From the NCBI RefSeq assembly GCF_009823805.1, contig NZ_WUEK01000009.1, positions 1-64,000 on the forward strand: a DNA stretch of 64,000 bases, read 5' to 3'. A program made the translations under genes and the position numbers. Positions 8,859 to 17,114 of this stretch are shown here, in pieces. Source of the stretch: Nocardioides flavescens (lineage in GTDB: Bacteria > Actinomycetota > Actinomycetes > Propionibacteriales > Nocardioidaceae). Under the pieces are notes generated by a model, which saw only the letters and a list, made by a program, of their open reading frames with translations, did not search any database and was not told the DNA's origin. Numbering within the stretch: the first letter of the stretch is position 1; the number at the start of each line of letters is the position of its first letter.

Positions 8859-10042
8859 GCCCGCCTCCGGCGGGAGAAGATCGAGCGGGGCTGCTCGGGC
8901 ACGGGCGCAGCGACCGGCTGCAGCGTCGGGGCGCCGAGGACCTCACCGGCCAGGCGGGCCGCGAGCTGGCGGACGGCCAGGCTCATCTGGTGCTGCGGGC
9001 TGCTCACCACGACCGGCGTGCCGGCGTTCGTGGCGGCGGCGATGTCGATGGAGCTGGCGATCTGGGCGTCGACGGGCATGCCGAGGATGCCCTCGACCTT
9101 GTCGGCACTGATGCCGACCTCGTCGTCGGCGCGGTTGAGCACGAGGTGGCGGCTCTCCTTGGCGATGTGGAGGGCGTCGAAGGTCTCGACGGCGACCTTG
9201 ACGTTCTTCAGCGTCGGCACGTCGAGGGTCGTGATCAGCACGACCTCGTCGGTCTCGTCGAGCGCGGTCAGGACCTGCTCGTCGAAGGACGGGGCGGTGT
9301 CGATGACGATGAAGTCGAAGGTCTCGCGCAGCGTGCGCACGATGCGCGAGATGAGCTGGGGGCTGACCCGGTCGCGGGTGTCGGGGTGCGCCGGGGCAGC
9401 GAGCACCATCAGGGAGTCCTGGTGGCGGGTCAGCAGCGAGTCGAGCATCTCGACGTCGACCGAGTCCTCAGCCCCGATCGCCTGCTCGATCGAGTGGGTG
9501 GGGAAGAGCTGCATGGTGATCGCGACGTCGCCGAAGGCCAGGTCGAGGTCGACCAGGCACACCCGCCGCGCGCCCTTCTCGGCCAGGGCGAGCGCGAGGT
9601 TGACCGAGAGCGTGGTCTTGCCGACGCCGCCCTTGGGCGAGAAGACGGAGATGACCTTGCTGACGTGCATCGCGCCCGCCGGCCCGCGCAGGGCGACGAA
9701 GAACTCCAGCGCCCGGCGCAGGGACTCCGCGAGGGCGGCGGCGTCGTGGTGCTGCACGACGTCGCGTGCCCCCGCCTTCATCGCGGCCACGAGCAACGGC
9801 CCCTCGAGCTGCTCGCGCACCAGCACCGTGCTGATCGCCGGGGCCGAGCGTCGCATCAGCTCGCAGGTGTCGACGGCCTCGCGGTCGCTGAGCGTCGGGC
9901 CGAGCAGGACGACGTACTCGTCGGAGTGCGAGCCGAGCCAGGCGTTGAGGCGGTCCACGGACTCCACGCCGTGCGAGCCGGCCGGCATCGAGGCCAGCAG
10001 CGACTCGACGACGAGCGGGTCGGGGTCGACGACGACGGGCAT
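8855..10042 (-). CDS. CpaE/TadZ-like pilus localisation ATPase (MinD/ParA type)
   Basis: This 395-residue protein has an atypical receiver-like N-terminal domain (about 1-115) and a MinD/ParA ATPase domain. The deviant Walker A is FSPKGGVGKTT at about residues 133-143, followed by LVDLDLAFGDV and FIVIDTAPSFDE. CpaE/TadZ proteins position the Tad apparatus, often at a pole. A low-complexity tail ends in a basic stretch (SIFSRRRRA). The next gene overlaps it by 4 bp, and it starts 7 bp after rcpC/cpaB, all consistent with one operon. Confidence 0.92.
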   Translation of the reverse strand: MPVVVDPDPLVVESLLASMPAGSHGVESVDRLNAWLGSHSDEYVVLLGPTLSDREAVDTCELMRRSAPAISTVLVREQLEGPLLVAAMKAGARDVVQHHDAAALAESLRRALEFFVALRGPAGAMHVSKVISVFSPKGGVGKTTLSVNLALALAEKGARRVCLVDLDLAFGDVAITMQLFPTHSIEQAIGAEDSVDVEMLDSLLTRHQDSLMVLAAPAHPDTRDRVSPQLISRIVRTLRETFDFIVIDTAPSFDEQVLTALDETDEVVLITTLDVPTLKNVKVAVETFDALHIAKESRHLVLNRADDEVGISADKVEGILGMPVDAQIASSIDIAAATNAGTPVVVSSPQHQMSLAVRQLAARLAGEVLGAPTLQPVAAPVPEQPRSIFSRRRRA

Positions 10043-10049
10043 CAGGGCC

Positions 10050-10781
10050 TCACTGGAACAGACTGGCCGCGGTCACGCCGGGCCCGTCCTGGACGGCGCT
10101 CTTGTCGGTGAGCAGGGCGAAGCTGAGCTCGCCCGTGGTGGAGGCGAAGGTGACCTTCTCGACCTGGGTCTGGTCCAGCGCCAGGGTGATGAGGGTGCGG
10201 GGGAGCTGCTCGGTCGTCGACGCGCCGGTCTCGTCGGTGGTGGTGGTCGACACGGGCGTCGTCGAGCCGACCGCCAGCACCGTCACCCGGTCGAGCAGGA
10301 CCCGGGTGAACGGCAGACCGGCCTCGTCGGTGCCGCTCATGAAGACCGCGACCTCGGAGCCGGGGTTGACGAAGCCGGCGACCCGGCCGGGGTCGGTGAG
10401 GTTGACCGAGGCCGCCATCATCCCGTCCGGCACCTGCAGCGCCGACTGGACGGCGGCGGTCGCGCCGAACTTGGCGGCGATGATCTGCTCGCCCGGGTAG
10501 ATCGCCCCGAGGGCGATGGTGCCGGCGAGACCGCTGGTGTCGACCTGGTAGCCGTCGAGCAGGCTCTCCTGCGAGACCGGGCGCAGCGCGAGCTTGCCCG
10601 CGGCCTGGGCGTCCTCGATCGTCTCGCCGGGGTTGATGAGGGCGGTCGCCTCGAGGACCTGGACGGTGTCGAACTTCTGCGCGGCGCGGTCGTCGGCGCC
10701 CTGGGAGTAGAGGAAGACCAGCGCCGAGCCCGCGGCCGCGACCAGCACGGCCACCACGAGCAGGATCCTGCGACGGTCCAT
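10050..10781 (-). CDS. RcpC/CpaB-like Flp pilus assembly protein (SAF domain)
   Basis: This 243-residue protein is anchored by one N-terminal helix (about 5-24, ILLVVAVLVAAAGSALVFLY) with a SAF-type domain outside the membrane. CpaB/RcpC proteins bind the cell wall and support the secretin in Gram-negatives; in actinobacteria, which lack an outer membrane of that kind, the role is less clear. The start is the ATG at 10781 (MDRRRIL), with a moderate GGAAAGG upstream; a longer frame runs back into the repeat array and is rejected. It is the first gene of the tad transcription unit. Confidence 0.85.
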   Translation of the reverse strand: MDRRRILLVVAVLVAAAGSALVFLYSQGADDRAAQKFDTVQVLEATALINPGETIEDAQAAGKLALRPVSQESLLDGYQVDTSGLAGTIALGAIYPGEQIIAAKFGATAAVQSALQVPDGMMAASVNLTDPGRVAGFVNPGSEVAVFMSGTDEAGLPFTRVLLDRVTVLAVGSTTPVSTTTTDETGASTTEQLPRTLITLALDQTQVEKVTFASTTGELSFALLTDKSAVQDGPGVTAASLFQ

Positions 10782-11178
10782 CGACCCAGACCTTTCCGAC
10801 CTTCGTGGCCGACGGGTCGAAAGGCCCCGGTCAGCCCTGTCCTCCGAGGTGCCTACGGTCCAGAACTCTAGGAACCACCCGCCCCACGCGTCCGCGTTTT
10901 CACCGAACTCGACCGCTGCGGGTGAGAGCGACCGGTGGTCACGGTGGTTGAGGAAGGACGAAGTCCTGTCTCGAAGCCACGTCGTCATGGTCACGTGGTT
11001 TCGAGACGGCCGTAGCCGGCCTCCTCAACCACCGGGGAGGGTTCCGCTAGGGCCGTGGCCGGCCTCCTCAACCACCGAGGGTGGTTTCGAGACGGCCGTG
11101 GCCGGCCTCCTCAACCACCGAGGGTGGTTTCGAGACGGCCGTGGCCGGCCTTCTTCTCGACCACCGAGGGTAGAGCGC
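10782..11178. other. intergenic region upstream of the tad operon, filled by repeats
   Basis: These 397 bp separate the rcpC/cpaB start from the end of the acyl-CoA synthetase gene, both on the minus strand. The first 140 bp next to rcpC should hold its promoter, but I see no convincing -35/-10 pair. The rest is the repeat array described separately. No credible coding frame is present. Confidence 0.7.
10942..11165. repeat. REP-like intergenic palindromic repeat array
   Basis: The array starts with a 34-bp unit (10942-10975, containing GGTTGAGGAAGGACGAAG) that recurs identically at 51215-51248. After it come copies of a second unit that runs from GTGGTTTCGAGACGGCC to CCTCCTCAACCACC: full copies at 10995-11033 and 11081-11119, a half copy at 11051-11077 and a diverged copy at 11124-11165. 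Each second-type unit is an imperfect inverted repeat (GTGGTT against AACCAC, GGCC against GGCC) and could fold into a hairpin. The array follows the acyl-CoA synthetase stop, so it may act as a terminator. Confidence 0.85.
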
Positions 11179-12975
11179 TCAGCTGTAGAGCGCGGCGACC
11201 TCGTCCTTGCTCTCGCGCATGACGACGTTGCGCTTGAGCTTGAGGCTGGGCGTGAGCTGCCCGCCCTCCTCGGTCCACTCGTCGACGAGCACGCGGAACT
11301 TGCGGATCGACTCGGCCTTGGAGACGGCCTTGTTGGCGTCGTCGACGGCGTTCTGGAGCTCGGCGAGCAGGTCGGGGTCGTCGACGAGCGAGGCGACGTC
11401 GTCGCGCTTGCCGTGGCTCTCGGCCCAGGCGGTGAGCGACTCGCGGTCGAGGGTGACCAGCGCGGCGATGAACGGCTGACCGTCGCCGACCACGATGCAC
11501 TGGTCGACGAGCACGTGGGCGCGCAGCCGGTCCTCGAGGACCGCCGGGGCGACGTTCTTGCCGCCCGCGGTCACGAGAATCTCCTTCTTGCGCCCGGTGA
11601 TCCGGACGAAGCCCTCGTCGTCGACCTCGCCGACGTCGCCGGAGCGGAACCACTCGCCGTCCTCGAACGCCTCGGCGGTGGCCTCCTCGGCGCGCCAGTA
11701 GCCGGCGAAGACCTGCCCGCCGCGGAACAGCAGCTCACCGTCCTCGGCGACGCGGACCGCGGTGCCGGGCAGCGGGCGACCGACGGTGCCGATCTTGATG
11801 GCGTCGGGGAGGTTGACGGTCACCGCCGCGGTGGTCTCGGTGAGGCCGTACCCCTCGAGCACGGTGACCCCGATGCCGCGGTAGAAGTGACCGAGCCGCT
11901 CACCGAGCGGCGCGCCGCCGGACACGGCGTACTGGCACTTGCCGCCGAGCGCCTCGCGCAGCTTGCCGTAGACCAGGCGGTCGAACACCGCGTGCTGCAG
12001 TCGTACGGCGAGCGACGGCTTGCCGTCGTCCTGCCCGCGCGACCAGGCGATCGCCACGTCGGCGGCCCGGTCGAAGATCGCGCCGCGGCCGTCGGCGGTG
12101 GCGCGCTGCGAGGCGGTGTTGAAGACCTTCTCGAACACCCGGGGGACCGCCAGGACGAACGTCGGGCGGAACTCCTGCAGGTCGGCGACGAGGTTCTTGA
12201 TGTCGGCGCTGTGCCCCAGCCGGGTGCGCGACTTCACGCAGCCGATCTGGATGATCCGGGCGAAGACGTGGGCCAGCGGCAGGAAGAGCAGCGTCGAGGA
12301 GTCCTCGATCTCGAAGAGCCGGTCGAGCTCCGAGACGGCGACACCGAGCTCGACCATGAAGTTGGCGTGGGTCAGCATGCAGCCCTTGGGGCGCCCGGTG
12401 GTGCCGGAGGTGTAGATCAGCGTCGCGACGTCGCCGGGGCCGACGGCCGAGCGCCGCGCCTCGAGCTCGTCGTCGGCGATGTCCTGGCCGAGCGAGGTCA
12501 GGATCGCGACGGCGTTGTCGGTGAACGACCAGACGTGGTTGAGCGCGTCGAGGTCGCGGCGGACCTCGGTCACCCGGGCGACGTGCTCGGCGGTCTCGGC
12601 GACGACGGCGCGGGCGCCGGAGTCGCGCAGGATCCACGCGACCTGCTCGGCCGAGGAGGTCTCGTAGACCGGCACCGTGGCCGCGCCCGCGAACCAGATG
12701 GCGTAGTCGAGCAGGGTCCACTCGTAGCGCGTCTTGGAGACGAGGGCCACCCGGTCGCCCGCCTCGATGCCCGCGGCGATCAGCCCCTTGGCGACGGCGC
12801 GGACCTCGTCGTGGAACTCAGCGGCGGTGACGTCGCGCCAGCTGCCACCGTTCTCGGGGTCCGGGCGGCTGAAGACCACCGTCTGCGCATGGTCGCGGGC
12901 GTTGGCCACGACGTCGTCGGTGAGGTTGCCGGAGGAGGGGACCTCCGAGGTCGCCGGCGTGGAGTACTCGCGCAC
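11179..12975 (-). CDS. long-chain acyl-CoA synthetase (FadD15-like)
   Basis: This 598-residue AMP-forming ligase activates fatty acids with ATP and CoA. The adenylation motif LIYTSGTTGRPKGCMLTH lies at about residues 184-201, followed by YGLTET and the hinge region FVRITGRKKEILVTAGGKNV. Length and motifs fit the FadD15/FAA family. The GTG start has TAACGT 6 nt upstream, a leaderless promoter arrangement. From memory the M. tuberculosis equivalent is Rv2187, also near an SRPBCC and an ArsA-like gene. It is divergent from the SRPBCC gene. Confidence 0.93.
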   Translation of the reverse strand: MREYSTPATSEVPSSGNLTDDVVANARDHAQTVVFSRPDPENGGSWRDVTAAEFHDEVRAVAKGLIAAGIEAGDRVALVSKTRYEWTLLDYAIWFAGAATVPVYETSSAEQVAWILRDSGARAVVAETAEHVARVTEVRRDLDALNHVWSFTDNAVAILTSLGQDIADDELEARRSAVGPGDVATLIYTSGTTGRPKGCMLTHANFMVELGVAVSELDRLFEIEDSSTLLFLPLAHVFARIIQIGCVKSRTRLGHSADIKNLVADLQEFRPTFVLAVPRVFEKVFNTASQRATADGRGAIFDRAADVAIAWSRGQDDGKPSLAVRLQHAVFDRLVYGKLREALGGKCQYAVSGGAPLGERLGHFYRGIGVTVLEGYGLTETTAAVTVNLPDAIKIGTVGRPLPGTAVRVAEDGELLFRGGQVFAGYWRAEEATAEAFEDGEWFRSGDVGEVDDEGFVRITGRKKEILVTAGGKNVAPAVLEDRLRAHVLVDQCIVVGDGQPFIAALVTLDRESLTAWAESHGKRDDVASLVDDPDLLAELQNAVDDANKAVSKAESIRKFRVLVDEWTEEGGQLTPSLKLKRNVVMRESKDEVAALYS

Positions 12976-12981
12976 GAGCGC

Positions 12982-12987
12982 ACGTTA
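12982..12987 (-). promoter_or_regulatory. -10 box TAACGT of the acyl-CoA synthetase gene
   Basis: On the minus strand TAACGT lies exactly 6 nt before the GTG start at 12975. Together with the lack of a Shine-Dalgarno sequence this predicts a leaderless mRNA. No clear -35 box is visible. Confidence 0.55.
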
Positions 12988-13016
12988 CCGCCGGGTCAGG
13001 TCAGCGGGGCGTCGGG

Positions 13017-13022
13017 TAGCCT
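13017..13022 (+). promoter_or_regulatory. -10 box TAGCCT for the SRPBCC-ArsA-ROK unit
   Basis: TAGCCT fits the TANNNT pattern of actinobacterial housekeeping promoters and lies in the divergent gap about 75 bp before the SRPBCC gene. A leader of roughly 68 nt would carry the AGAGGGG ribosome site. The -35 box is not recognisable. Confidence 0.4.
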
Positions 13023-13096
13023 CCCCAGCAGTCCCGCGCGGGTGTCCGCGCGAGGTCCCGGGCGGCAGCACGACCGCAGGACAAGAGGGGTGTCGG

Positions 13097-13534
13097 ATGG
13101 CTGAGCAGACCACGTCGTCCATCACCGTCGACGCGCCCGCGTCGGCCGTGATGGCCGTCATCGCCGACTTCGACGCCTACCCCGAGTGGGCCAAGGGCGT
13201 CACGGTGGCCGAGACCCGCTCGACGTACGACGACGGCCGTGCCGAGCAGGTCTTCTTCGCCCTCGACGTGAGCCCGATCAAGGACGAGTACACCCTCGCC
13301 TACACCTGGGACGGAGACCGCGAGGTCACCTGGACCCTCGTCGAGGGCAAGATGCTGCGCGCCCTCGACGGCGCCTACGAGCTGCGCGAGCGTGATGGCT
13401 CGACCGAGGTGACCTACCGGCTGGCCCTGGACGTCTCGATCCCGCTGATCGGCATGCTCAAGCGCAAGGGCGAGAAGATCCTCATCGACACCGCCCTCAA
13501 GGGGCTGAAGAAGCGCGTCGAGTCGCTGCCCTGA
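13097..13534 (+). CDS. SRPBCC (START-like) family protein
   Basis: This 145-residue single-domain protein has the helix-grip pattern of polyketide cyclase/START-like proteins: N-terminal strand SSITVDAPASAVMAVIADFDAYPEWAKGV, central strands, and a long C-terminal helix (MLKRKGEKILIDTALKGLKKRVE). It should bind a hydrophobic ligand in a cavity; the ligand is unknown. The ATG at 13097 is preceded by AGAGGGG. The position next to an acyl-CoA synthetase and an ArsA-like ATPase is conserved (Rv2185c-Rv2184c from memory), hinting at a lipid-related job. Confidence 0.88.
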   Translation: MAEQTTSSITVDAPASAVMAVIADFDAYPEWAKGVTVAETRSTYDDGRAEQVFFALDVSPIKDEYTLAYTWDGDREVTWTLVEGKMLRALDGAYELRERDGSTEVTYRLALDVSIPLIGMLKRKGEKILIDTALKGLKKRVESLP

Positions 13535-13538
13535 TGCT

Positions 13539-14747
13539 GTGACGCGCACGCTGCTCTTCACGGGCAAGGGCGGGGTGGGCAAGTCGACCGTCGCGGCCGG
13601 CACGGCCGCCCTCGCCGCGGCCGCCGGCCACCGCACGCTCGTGCTCTCCACCGACGCCGCGCACTCCCTCGCCGACGCCTTCGGGGCCCCCGCCGGCACG
13701 ATCGGCTCCGAGCCGAGCGAGGTCGCGCCCCGCCTGTTCGTGCAGCAGGTCGACGCCCAGCGCCGCTTCGAGCAGTCGTGGGCCGAGATCCAGGGCTACC
13801 TCCTCTCCGTGCTCGACACGACGGGCATGGACCGGGTGAGCGCCGAGGAGCTGACGGTGGTGCCGGGCGCCGAGGAGGTCATCGCGCTCCTCGAGCTCCG
13901 CCTGCAGGTGCTCAGCGACCGTTGGGACGTGGTGGTCGTCGACTGCGCCCCGACCGCCGAGACGCTGCGGCTGCTGGCGCTGCCCGAGGCGCTGGGGTGG
14001 TACGTCGACCGCGTGCTGCCGGTGCAGCAGCGCGCGATGACGGCGCTGCGTCCGCTGCTGACCCGGGCGGCCGGCGTACCCATGCCGGGCGGGAGCGTCT
14101 TCGACGCCCTGCGGCGCCTGCACGCCGAGCTCGACGAGGTGCGGGCCCTGCTGTCGGCCCCCGAGGCCAGCGTGCGGATCGTGCTCACCCCCGAGGCGGT
14201 GGTGCTCGCAGAGGCCCGACGGGCGTACACGACGCTCTCCCTCTTCGGCTACCGCGTCGACGGGGTCGTGGCCAACCGCGTCTTCCCCGACGGTGGCGAC
14301 GACCCGTGGCGGGCCGGGTGGGTCGCGGCGCAGACCGGTGTGCTCGCACAGGTGGAGGAGTCCTTCGCGGGCCTGCCGCTGTGGCGCTCGGAGTACCGCA
14401 CCGGCGAGCCAGTCGGTGTCGAGGCCCTCACCGACGTCGCCCGCACGCTCTACGCCGGTGCCGACCCGCTCGCGCCCACCGGCGGGCCGGGTCCCTTCGA
14501 GGTCGTCGCCGACCCGGCGCGGCGTGGCGCGGAGCTGCGGCTGCGGCTGCCGTTCACCACCCGGGAGGAGGTCGACCTCGCCCGCACCGGTGACGAGCTC
14601 GTCGTCACCGTCGGGTCCTACCGTCGGCTGCTCACCCTGCCCCAGGGCCTCGCCCGCCTGGGTGTGACCGGCGCCAGGGTGGACGCCGACGGCGTGCTCC
14701 GGGTGTCCTTCCGGGAGGATGACCCGGTGAGCGAGCAGACCGGATGA
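13539..14747 (+). CDS. ArsA/GET3-like anion-transporting ATPase
   Basis: This 402-residue P-loop ATPase of the SIMIBI class has a deviant Walker A GKGGVGKST at about residues 9-17, LVLSTDAAHSLADAF as switch I, and DCAPTAETLRLL as switch II, the hallmark of the ArsA/TRC40 family. It has one ATPase half rather than the two of classical ArsA. A C-terminal beta-rich extension (about 320-395, TREEVDLARTGDELVVTVGSYRR) resembles the alpha-crystallin-like tail found in actinobacterial members. An arsenite role is unlikely, since no arsenic genes are near. The GTG starts 4 bp after the SRPBCC stop. Confidence 0.88.
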   Translation: MTRTLLFTGKGGVGKSTVAAGTAALAAAAGHRTLVLSTDAAHSLADAFGAPAGTIGSEPSEVAPRLFVQQVDAQRRFEQSWAEIQGYLLSVLDTTGMDRVSAEELTVVPGAEEVIALLELRLQVLSDRWDVVVVDCAPTAETLRLLALPEALGWYVDRVLPVQQRAMTALRPLLTRAAGVPMPGGSVFDALRRLHAELDEVRALLSAPEASVRIVLTPEAVVLAEARRAYTTLSLFGYRVDGVVANRVFPDGGDDPWRAGWVAAQTGVLAQVEESFAGLPLWRSEYRTGEPVGVEALTDVARTLYAGADPLAPTGGPGPFEVVADPARRGAELRLRLPFTTREEVDLARTGDELVVTVGSYRRLLTLPQGLARLGVTGARVDADGVLRVSFREDDPVSEQTG

Positions 14748-15196
14748 CGGGCCCGTCGGACCAGGAGCCGGACCAGGGACCGGGACCCGAGGTCGTCGGT
14801 GAGCAGGTCGGCAGCGTCGGCGAGGAGGCGGCCAAGCTGCTGGGAGTCCTGCAGGACTGGGCCAGCGGTCACGTGGGTGGACCCGACGAGGCGCGCCCGG
14901 AGGATGTGCCGGGACCGGGACGTTTTCCCACCGACGCGCCGGAGTGCCACTGGTGCCCTGTCTGCCGTACGGTGCACGCGGTCCGCACCGCCAGCCCGGA
15001 GGTCAAGGCGCAGCTCGCGACCGCCGGCCAGGCGCTGCTGCAGGCCGCGGCGGGGCTGCTCACCGCAGCCACCCAGGCGCAGCCCGGCGCGGACGCCCGG
15101 CGGTCCGGGACGGTGCAGCGCATCGACCTCGACGCCGAGCCCCAGCCCGAGCCCACGTCCGACGAGCACGACCCTCACCAGGAGGACCACCAGTGA
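14744..15196 (+). CDS. conserved actinobacterial small protein with CxxCxxC motif
   Basis: This 150-residue protein has no recognised function. The N-terminus is acidic and Pro/Gly-rich. The middle holds ECHWCPVCRTVHAVR, a three-Cys motif that might bind a metal. A helix follows (SPEVKAQLATAGQALLQAAAGLLTAA), and then a charged tail rich in Glu and His. It overlaps both neighbours by 4 bp (ArsA-like upstream, ROK kinase downstream). A small protein at this place is conserved in actinobacteria (Rv2183c-like from memory), so it probably works with the ArsA-like ATPase. Confidence 0.75.
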   Translation: MTGPSDQEPDQGPGPEVVGEQVGSVGEEAAKLLGVLQDWASGHVGGPDEARPEDVPGPGRFPTDAPECHWCPVCRTVHAVRTASPEVKAQLATAGQALLQAAAGLLTAATQAQPGADARRSGTVQRIDLDAEPQPEPTSDEHDPHQEDHQ

Positions 15197-16134
15197 CCCT
15201 GTCCTGCGGCATCGACGTGGGTGGCACGAAGATCCTGGGTGGCGTGGTCGACGAGGACGGCTCGATCGTCGAGGAGCTGCGCGTCGAGTCGCCCGCCACC
15301 TCGGCCGAGGCCATCGAGGAGGCCATCGAGGGTCTCGTCGTCCAGCTGGCGTCGCGCCACCCCATCACCTGCGTCGGGGTGGGCGCCGCGGGGTACATCG
15401 ACAAGCAGCGCGCGGTGGTGATGTTCGCGCCCAACATCGCCTGGCGCGACGTCGACCTCAAGGGCGACCTCGAGCAGCGCACCGGTCTGCCCGTCGTGGT
15501 GGAGAACGACGCCAACGCCGCCGCCTGGGGCGAGTTCCGCTACGGCGCCGGGCACGACGTCGACGACCTGCTGCTCGTCACGGTCGGCACCGGGGTCGGC
15601 GGCGGCGTCGTGCTCGACGGCTCGCTCTACCGCGGCGCGTTCGGCGTCGGCGCCGAGATCGGTCACATGCGGGTCGTGCCCGACGGCATCCTGTGCGGCT
15701 GCGGCAACCGCGGCTGCTACGAGCAGTACGCCAGCGGCAGCGCTCTGGTCCGCGAGGCGCGCGGCGCCGTGCGTGCAGGGTCCCTCCTGGCCCGGGAGCT
15801 CCTGGACCGGGCGGGCGGCGACCCCGACCGGATCACCGGTCCGCTGATCACGGAGGCGGCCCGAGCGGGCGACCCGTTCGCGGTCGAGCAGCTCGCCTCG
15901 CTGGGCCGGTGGCTCGGTGAGGGCATCGCCTCGCTGACCGCCGTGCTCGACCCGGCCGTCGTGGTCATCGGCGGCGGTGTGAGCGAGGCCGGCGACCTGC
16001 TGCTGGGTCCCGCGCGCGCGGCGTTCGGGAGCCAGCTGACCGGTCGTGGTCACCGGCCGGTGCTCGAGATCCGCAAGGCCCGCCTCGGCAACCGGGCGGG
16101 GCTCATCGGCGCCGCCGACCTCGCTCGCCGGTGA
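15193..16134 (+). CDS. ROK-family glucokinase (GlkA-like)
   Basis: This 313-residue sugar kinase phosphorylates glucose with ATP. It has the phosphate-binding GIDVGGTKILGG at the N-terminus, catalytic VVENDANAAAWGE, the second phosphate loop VTVGTGVGGG, and the ROK zinc motif GHMRVV...CGCGNRGCYEQYAS. Length is typical. The start is GTG at 15193 (GTGA overlap with the small gene upstream). From memory, Streptomyces glkA lies in the same neighbourhood, so this is the better candidate of the two ROK kinases for the main glucokinase. Confidence 0.9.
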   Translation: MTLSCGIDVGGTKILGGVVDEDGSIVEELRVESPATSAEAIEEAIEGLVVQLASRHPITCVGVGAAGYIDKQRAVVMFAPNIAWRDVDLKGDLEQRTGLPVVVENDANAAAWGEFRYGAGHDVDDLLLVTVGTGVGGGVVLDGSLYRGAFGVGAEIGHMRVVPDGILCGCGNRGCYEQYASGSALVREARGAVRAGSLLARELLDRAGGDPDRITGPLITEAARAGDPFAVEQLASLGRWLGEGIASLTAVLDPAVVVIGGGVSEAGDLLLGPARAAFGSQLTGRGHRPVLEIRKARLGNRAGLIGAADLARR

Positions 16135-17090
16135 GCGGACGCGAGCCGCTCGTCGTCGGGATCGACGTCGGCGGCAGCAAGGTGCTGGCCGCCGAGATCG
16201 GTCCGGCCGGCGAGGTGCTCACGACCGCCACCCGGGTGACCCCGGGCCGTCTGGTCGAGGTCGGTCTCGTCGAGGACGCGCTCACGCTCGCCGTCGAGGA
16301 CGTCGCCCAGGGCCGCCCCGTCGCGGCGGTCGGCCTGGCCGCGGCCGGGTTCGTGGACGCGGAGGGCGAGCGGGTGATGTTCGCGCCGCACCTGCCGTGG
16401 CGCGAGGAGCCGGTGCGCTCGCGGCTCGAGGAGCGCTGGGGCACCCGCGTGGTGCTCGACAACGACGCCAACTGCGCCGCCCTCGCCGAGCTCGAGCACG
16501 GTGCCGCAGCCGGAGCCCAGGACGCCGTCGTCGTCACGATGGGCACCGGCATCGGCGGCGCCGTCGTGGTCGGCGGGCAGCTGCGGCGGGGCCGCAACGG
16601 CATGGCGGGGGAGTTCGGCCACGCCCAGGTCGTGCCCGACGGCCACCCGTGCGAGTGCGGCCACCGCGGCTGCTGGGAGCAGTACTCCTCGGGCAACGCC
16701 CTCGTCCGTCTCGCCCGCGCCCGGGTCGGCCAGGAGCCGACCCTGCTCGACGACCTCTGCGGCGGCGACCCGTCGCGGCTGACGGGCCCGATGATCACCG
16801 AGGCCGCCGGCGACGGCGACCTGGTGGCGCGCCAGGCGTTCGCCTCGGTCGGGGAGTGGCTCGGCGTCGGGCTGGCCAACCTCGTCGCCGCCCTCGACCC
16901 CGAGGTCGTCGTCGTCGGCGGTGGTGTCTCGGCCGCCGGCGACCGCCTCCTCGAGCCCGCCCGCGCCGCCCTGCGGCGCGCGCTCGTCGGCGAGCCGCAC
17001 CGCGTCGTACCCCCACTGCGCCGCGCGCACTTCGGTCCCGAGGCCGGGGCCGTCGGCGGTGCGCTGATGGCCCGAGCCGCGCTGGGCTGA
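16131..17090 (+). CDS. second ROK-family sugar kinase
   Basis: This 319-residue ROK kinase is paralogous to the gene directly upstream, with a 4-bp overlap. It keeps all key elements: GIDVGGSKVLAAEI, the catalytic Asp in LDNDANCAALAE, VTMGTGIGGA, and the zinc motif CECGHRGCWEQYSS. It therefore looks active. Shared positions across the whole length, including MFAPHLPWR against MFAPNIAWR, suggest an old tandem duplication. Substrate may differ (another hexose or amino sugar). Confidence 0.88.
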   Translation: MSGREPLVVGIDVGGSKVLAAEIGPAGEVLTTATRVTPGRLVEVGLVEDALTLAVEDVAQGRPVAAVGLAAAGFVDAEGERVMFAPHLPWREEPVRSRLEERWGTRVVLDNDANCAALAELEHGAAAGAQDAVVVTMGTGIGGAVVVGGQLRRGRNGMAGEFGHAQVVPDGHPCECGHRGCWEQYSSGNALVRLARARVGQEPTLLDDLCGGDPSRLTGPMITEAAGDGDLVARQAFASVGEWLGVGLANLVAALDPEVVVVGGGVSAAGDRLLEPARAALRRALVGEPHRVVPPLRRAHFGPEAGAVGGALMARAALG

Positions 17091-17114
17091 CCCCTGCCGC
17101 GGGCGGCGGGTCAG
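17087..17114. terminator. bidirectional hairpin between convergent ROK genes
   Basis: CTGACCC at 17087-17093 pairs with GGGTCAG at 17108-17114, extended by an inner GCCGC/GCGGC stem. It covers the stop codons of both convergent genes, so it can terminate both transcripts. There is no U-tract, which is usual in GC-rich actinobacteria. Confidence 0.6.

Noticed and set aside
10942..11165. Repeat array considered as CRISPR
   Set aside because: Units are imperfect palindromes of different types, without uniform spacers, and no cas gene is present.
13539..14747. ArsA-like ATPase considered as an arsenite efflux pump component
   Set aside because: There is no arsB, arsR or arsC nearby, only one ATPase half, and the neighbourhood is the conserved actinobacterial lipid-related cluster.
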